From positions 1-8,174 of the forward strand of contig JAJAZJ010000308.1 in the NCBI GenBank assembly GCA_026785795.1: 8,174 bases of DNA, read 5' to 3'. The position numbers and the translations under genes were made by a program. This stretch comes from Pseudoxanthomonas sp. Its GTDB lineage: Bacteria > Pseudomonadota > Gammaproteobacteria > Xanthomonadales > Xanthomonadaceae. Below are positions 5,994 to 8,174 of this stretch, piece after piece; the stretch's first letter is position 1, and each line of letters starts with the position of its first letter. The notes beneath the pieces are model-generated. The model did not search any database. It was not told where the DNA came from and was given only the letters and a program-made list of their open reading frames with translations.

Positions 5994-6584
5994 GTGAAAC
6001 TGGTACTGGCCTCCTCCAACCCCGGCAAGCTGCGGGAACTGACTGATCTGTTGGCCGACAGCGGCATCGAGTTACTCGCCCAGAGTGCACTGGGCGTCGA
6101 GGACGCCGAGGAAACCGGCACCACCTTCGTCGAGAACGCGCTGATCAAGGCGCGCCACGCCAGTCGCCTGACCGGGCTGCCGGCGCTGGCCGACGATTCC
6201 GGGCTGTGTGTGGATGCACTGCACGGCGCCCCGGGCCTGTACTCGGCGCGCTACGCCGGTGCCCACGGCGACGCGGAGCGCAATATCGACAAGCTGCTCG
6301 AAGCGCTGAAGGACGTCGCGGACGCACAGCGCGGCGCGCACTTCTATTGCGTGCTGGCCGTGCTGCAGCATGCCGACGATCCGCAGCCGCTGATCGTGGA
6401 AGGGCAGTGGGATGGGCGCGTCCTTCAGCAGCGACGCGGTTCGGCCGGGCATGGCTATGACCCGGTGTTCTACGACCTCCTCCATGCCCAGTCAGCCGCC
6501 GAAATGGAGCCTGTGCTCAAGAACCGCGTGAGCCACCGCGGCCAGGCGCTGGCGCTGCTCAGGCAACGGCTCATGCTCCCGTAG
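5994..6584 (+). CDS. rdgB: RdgB/HAM1-family non-canonical purine NTP pyrophosphatase (dITP/XTP)
   Basis: A 196-residue protein of normal length. The enzyme hydrolyses dITP, ITP and XTP to monophosphates and pyrophosphate, keeping deaminated purines out of DNA and RNA. Family motifs in order are LASSNPGKLREL (5-16), ETGTTFVENALIKARHAS (40-57), ALADDSGLCVDAL (64-76, with the metal/catalytic pair Asp67-Asp68), PGLYSARYAG (80-89), GYDPVFY (154-160) and the nucleotide-binding KNRVSHRG (176-183). The start is a GTG at 5994, preceded by AGAGGA seven bases upstream. An in-frame ATG at 5961 within the repeat runs into TGA after six codons and is excluded. The stop TAG (6582-6584) is part of the GTAG end of repeat copy B. 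The gene is thus bracketed on both sides by copies of one repeat. It lies between rph and hemW, all rightward. Confidence 0.97.
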   Translation: MKLVLASSNPGKLRELTDLLADSGIELLAQSALGVEDAEETGTTFVENALIKARHASRLTGLPALADDSGLCVDALHGAPGLYSARYAGAHGDAERNIDKLLEALKDVADAQRGAHFYCVLAVLQHADDPQPLIVEGQWDGRVLQQRRGSAGHGYDPVFYDLLHAQSAAEMEPVLKNRVSHRGQALALLRQRLMLP

Positions 6585-6672
6585 GAGCGCACTTTCCGCC
6601 CCGCGGGTACATGGGCGCGAGCTCTTTCCCCGCAATCCAAAGAAAGAGCCCGCGTCCATGGGGCGCTCCTAC
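6581..6672. repeat. REP/BIME-like composite palindrome, copy B (rdgB-hemW gap)
   Basis: The outer arms GTAGGAGCGC (6581-6590) and GCGCTCCTAC (6663-6672) are perfect 10-nt complements, each with GTAG at its 5' end. The inner arms (6610-6627 and 6643-6660) pair at 16 of 18 positions around a 15-nt loop. As in copy A, the left unit has extra bases (6591-6609, with CCCGCGGG) against two on the right. It is in the same orientation as copy A. The left GTAG overlaps the end of rdgB and supplies its TAG stop. The right end is 9 nt before the hemW start codon and contains a spurious in-frame ATG (6658). Confidence 0.83.
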
Positions 6673-6681
6673 AATAGGCGG

Positions 6682-7860
6682 ATGTTGATTCCGCCCCCGC
6701 TGTCGCTGTACGTGCACCTGCCGTGGTGCGTGCGCAAGTGTCCGTACTGCGATTTCAATTCGCACGAGGGCAAAGGCGTGCTGCCGTTCGCCGACTATGT
6801 CGATGCCCTGATCCGCGACCTGGAGCAGGACCTGCCGCTGGTGTGGGGGCGCAGCGTGCATTCGGTGTTCTTTGGCGGCGGCACCCCCAGCCTGTTTCCC
6901 CCCGACCAGATCGACCGCTTCCTGCAGGCCGCCAGCAGCCGTCTGCGTTTTGCCCCGAACCTGGAAATCACCCTGGAGACCAACCCAGGCACCGCCGAGC
7001 ATGGGCGCTTCGACCAATACCGCGCCGCCGGGGTGAATCGCATCAGCTTCGGCATCCAGAGCTTCGACGACGGCTGCCTGCAGCGCCTGGGCCGCATCCA
7101 CGACAGCGCGCAGGCAGAGCGCGCGGTGAAGCTGGCCCAGGACGCCGGCTTCGACAATTTCAACCTGGACCTGATGTACGCCCTGCCGGGGCAGGACCTG
7201 GCCATGGCCGAAGCCGACCTGCAGCGCGCCTTCGCCCTGCAGCCCGCGCACATGTCCCACTACCAGCTGACCCTGGAGCCCAACACCGTGTTCCACGCCC
7301 GGCCGCCGCAGGGGCTACCGGACGAGGATGGGGCGTGGGACATGCAGGAACACTGCCAGGCCCTGCTGGCCGATGCAGGCTATGCGCAATACGAGGTCAG
7401 CGCCTATGCCCGACCAGGACGCCAGTGTGCGCATAACCTGAACTACTGGCGCTTTGGCGATTACCTGGGAATCGGCGCGGGCGCCCACGGCAAGCTGACC
7501 CTGGGTGCCGAGCAGTCCATCCTGCGTCGCTGGAAAACCCGGCACCCGACCGCTTACCTGGCCGCCGCGGGCACGCCCGCCTCGCTGGGGGGTGACGAAC
7601 GGATCAGTCCGCAGCGGCGCCCCTTCGAGTTCATGCTCAATGCGCTGCGCCTCAACGCCGGGTTCAGCCTGGCCGATTTCGAAGCCGGTACCGGCCTGGC
7701 GGTGGCCAACATCGCCGGGCCGCTTGCCGCAGCCGCGGCCCGCAACTGGCTCAGCCTGGCCGCCGGGCGGGTGGTGCCTACCGAGCTTGGCCGGCGCTTC
7801 ACCAATGACGTGGTGGGCCTGTTCCTCGGGCCTGAGCAAGGCACGGGCGGGCGGGAATAA
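6682..7860 (+). CDS. hemW: HemW-like radical SAM protein (heme chaperone, formerly annotated as oxygen-independent coproporphyrinogen oxidase)
   Basis: A 392-residue radical SAM protein. HemW binds heme and is thought to deliver it to membrane respiratory enzymes; it lacks the coproporphyrinogen dehydrogenase activity of HemN. The N-terminal SLYVHLPWC leads into the iron-sulfur motif CVRKCPYCDF (Cys16, Cys20, Cys23). The residue two after Cys23 is Phe, not the extra cysteine seen in HemN, which points to HemW. Other motifs are FFGGGTPSLF (63-72), LETNPGT (98-104), RISFGIQSFDD (120-130), NLDLMYALPGQ (161-171) and the HemW hallmark HNLNYW (251-256). A C-terminal HemN_C-like domain follows from about 310. 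The frame is open to an ATG at 6658, but those eight codons come from repeat copy B; homology supports the ATG at 6682, preceded by TAGG. The next gene starts 58 bp downstream. Confidence 0.95.
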   Translation: MLIPPPLSLYVHLPWCVRKCPYCDFNSHEGKGVLPFADYVDALIRDLEQDLPLVWGRSVHSVFFGGGTPSLFPPDQIDRFLQAASSRLRFAPNLEITLETNPGTAEHGRFDQYRAAGVNRISFGIQSFDDGCLQRLGRIHDSAQAERAVKLAQDAGFDNFNLDLMYALPGQDLAMAEADLQRAFALQPAHMSHYQLTLEPNTVFHARPPQGLPDEDGAWDMQEHCQALLADAGYAQYEVSAYARPGRQCAHNLNYWRFGDYLGIGAGAHGKLTLGAEQSILRRWKTRHPTAYLAAAGTPASLGGDERISPQRRPFEFMLNALRLNAGFSLADFEAGTGLAVANIAGPLAAAAARNWLSLAAGRVVPTELGRRFTNDVVGLFLGPEQGTGGRE

Positions 7861-7918
7861 CGGCAGCCAACTGGGGAATGTGTTAAAAAACCGCGTCGGG
7901 GGAAGGGTCGCCGCACCT

Positions 7919-8174
7919 ATGTTCAACACGCCACACGCTGCGTCTTCGAAGACCCAGGCAAGGATTGCCTCCACGCCTTCGCTGCCGCCGCGCGTGCGCC
8001 GGGTCCTGAGCGTGCTGTTTGACCAGGCCTCCTCGGACCTGGACGAACGCTTCATCCAGATGCTGGCGGACTTCGAGCAGCAGCTGTTCAAAATGGCCGA
8101 ACAAGAGCGCAGCAACGAAAAGCAGGCCGAAGCCTTTGCCGTCGTACATGCCCTGCGCAACCGCCGCAGTGACC
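7919..8174 (+). CDS. DUF1631-like protein, N-terminal fragment (cut by window edge)
   Basis: Eighty-five codons are visible before the right edge. The N-terminus is Ser/Ala/Thr/Pro-rich for about 25 residues, then turns into a helical, charged segment (RVRRVLSVLFDQASSDLDER, then MLADFEQQLFKMAEQ). This resembles the opening of the large DUF1631 proteins of xanthomonads and pseudomonads, whose function is unknown and which are sometimes mislabelled as thymidine phosphorylases. There is no signal peptide or membrane segment in this part. A purine-rich GGGGGAAGGG lies about 12 nt before the ATG, rather far for a Shine-Dalgarno; an in-frame GTG at 7880 with GGGGA just before it is an alternative start. 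It follows hemW by 58 bp and may share its transcript. The family call is by recollected similarity only. Confidence 0.6.
   Translation, partial: MFNTPHAASSKTQARIASTPSLPPRVRRVLSVLFDQASSDLDERFIQMLADFEQQLFKMAEQERSNEKQAEAFAVVHALRNRRSD

Noticed and set aside
5876..6672. Idea that copies A and B are ends of a transposon carrying rdgB
   Set aside because: The copies are direct, each is a self-contained palindrome, no transposase is present, no target duplication is visible, and rdgB is a normal housekeeping gene in a plausible place. Independent REP-like insertions are simpler.
6571..7296. A 241-codon minus-strand frame opposite hemW that ends in repeat copy B
   Set aside because: It lies opposite a complete radical SAM gene with all motifs. 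The similar LAPMYPRG residues seen opposite both repeat copies only reflect the repeat DNA sequence.
1..8174. Search for tRNA, rRNA, riboswitch, prophage, toxin-antitoxin or defence genes
   Set aside because: None was recognised. The window is almost fully occupied by housekeeping coding sequence, and every gap is about 130 bp or shorter.

Overview
The window looks like core chromosome of a gammaproteobacterium of the Xanthomonadaceae (Xanthomonas, Stenotrophomonas, Pseudoxanthomonas or Lysobacter type). I base this on the high GC content, the protein sequences (omega, Gmk and RNase PH read as xanthomonad versions), the gene order gmk-rpoZ-spoT-ridA-recG, and GTAG-headed and heptad intergenic repeats of a kind I associate with this group. 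Genus cannot be fixed from sequence alone.

Layout. The left two thirds (1-5060) reads leftward: yicC, gmk, rpoZ, spoT, ridA and the 5' end of recG, which runs off the left edge. From 5124 the window reads rightward: rph, rdgB, hemW and the first 85 codons of a DUF1631-like gene that runs off the right edge. The yicC and rph starts face each other across 63 bp, so this is a divergent control region. Nearly all sequence is coding. No intergenic gap exceeds about 130 bp, and no RNA genes, insertion sequences, phage genes, CRISPR arrays or defence genes are visible.

How the genes fit together. The leftward block is a nucleotide and stringent-response cluster: Gmk (GMP to GDP), omega (part of a (p)ppGpp site on RNA polymerase in E. 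coli), SpoT ((p)ppGpp hydrolase/synthetase), RidA (clears reactive enamines/imines) and RecG (branched-DNA helicase). The E. coli order is gmk-rpoZ-spoT-trmH-recG; here ridA takes the trmH position. The rightward block contains RNA 3'-end trimming (RNase PH), nucleotide-pool cleaning (RdgB) and heme trafficking (HemW). YicC, from a family linked to RNA cleavage, is divergent from rph as in E. coli.

The most interesting material lies between genes. The yicC-gmk gap is almost filled by a 35+35 nt inverted repeat built of GGGATTC-type heptads, ending 3 nt from the gmk start codon. Two direct copies of a roughly 92-100 nt composite palindrome with GTAG-type ends flank rdgB. In the second copy the GTAG end supplies the rdgB stop codon. 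I see no convincing new biological system; the notable points are these repeats, their contact with start and stop codons, and a substitution in the Gmk GMP-binding motif.
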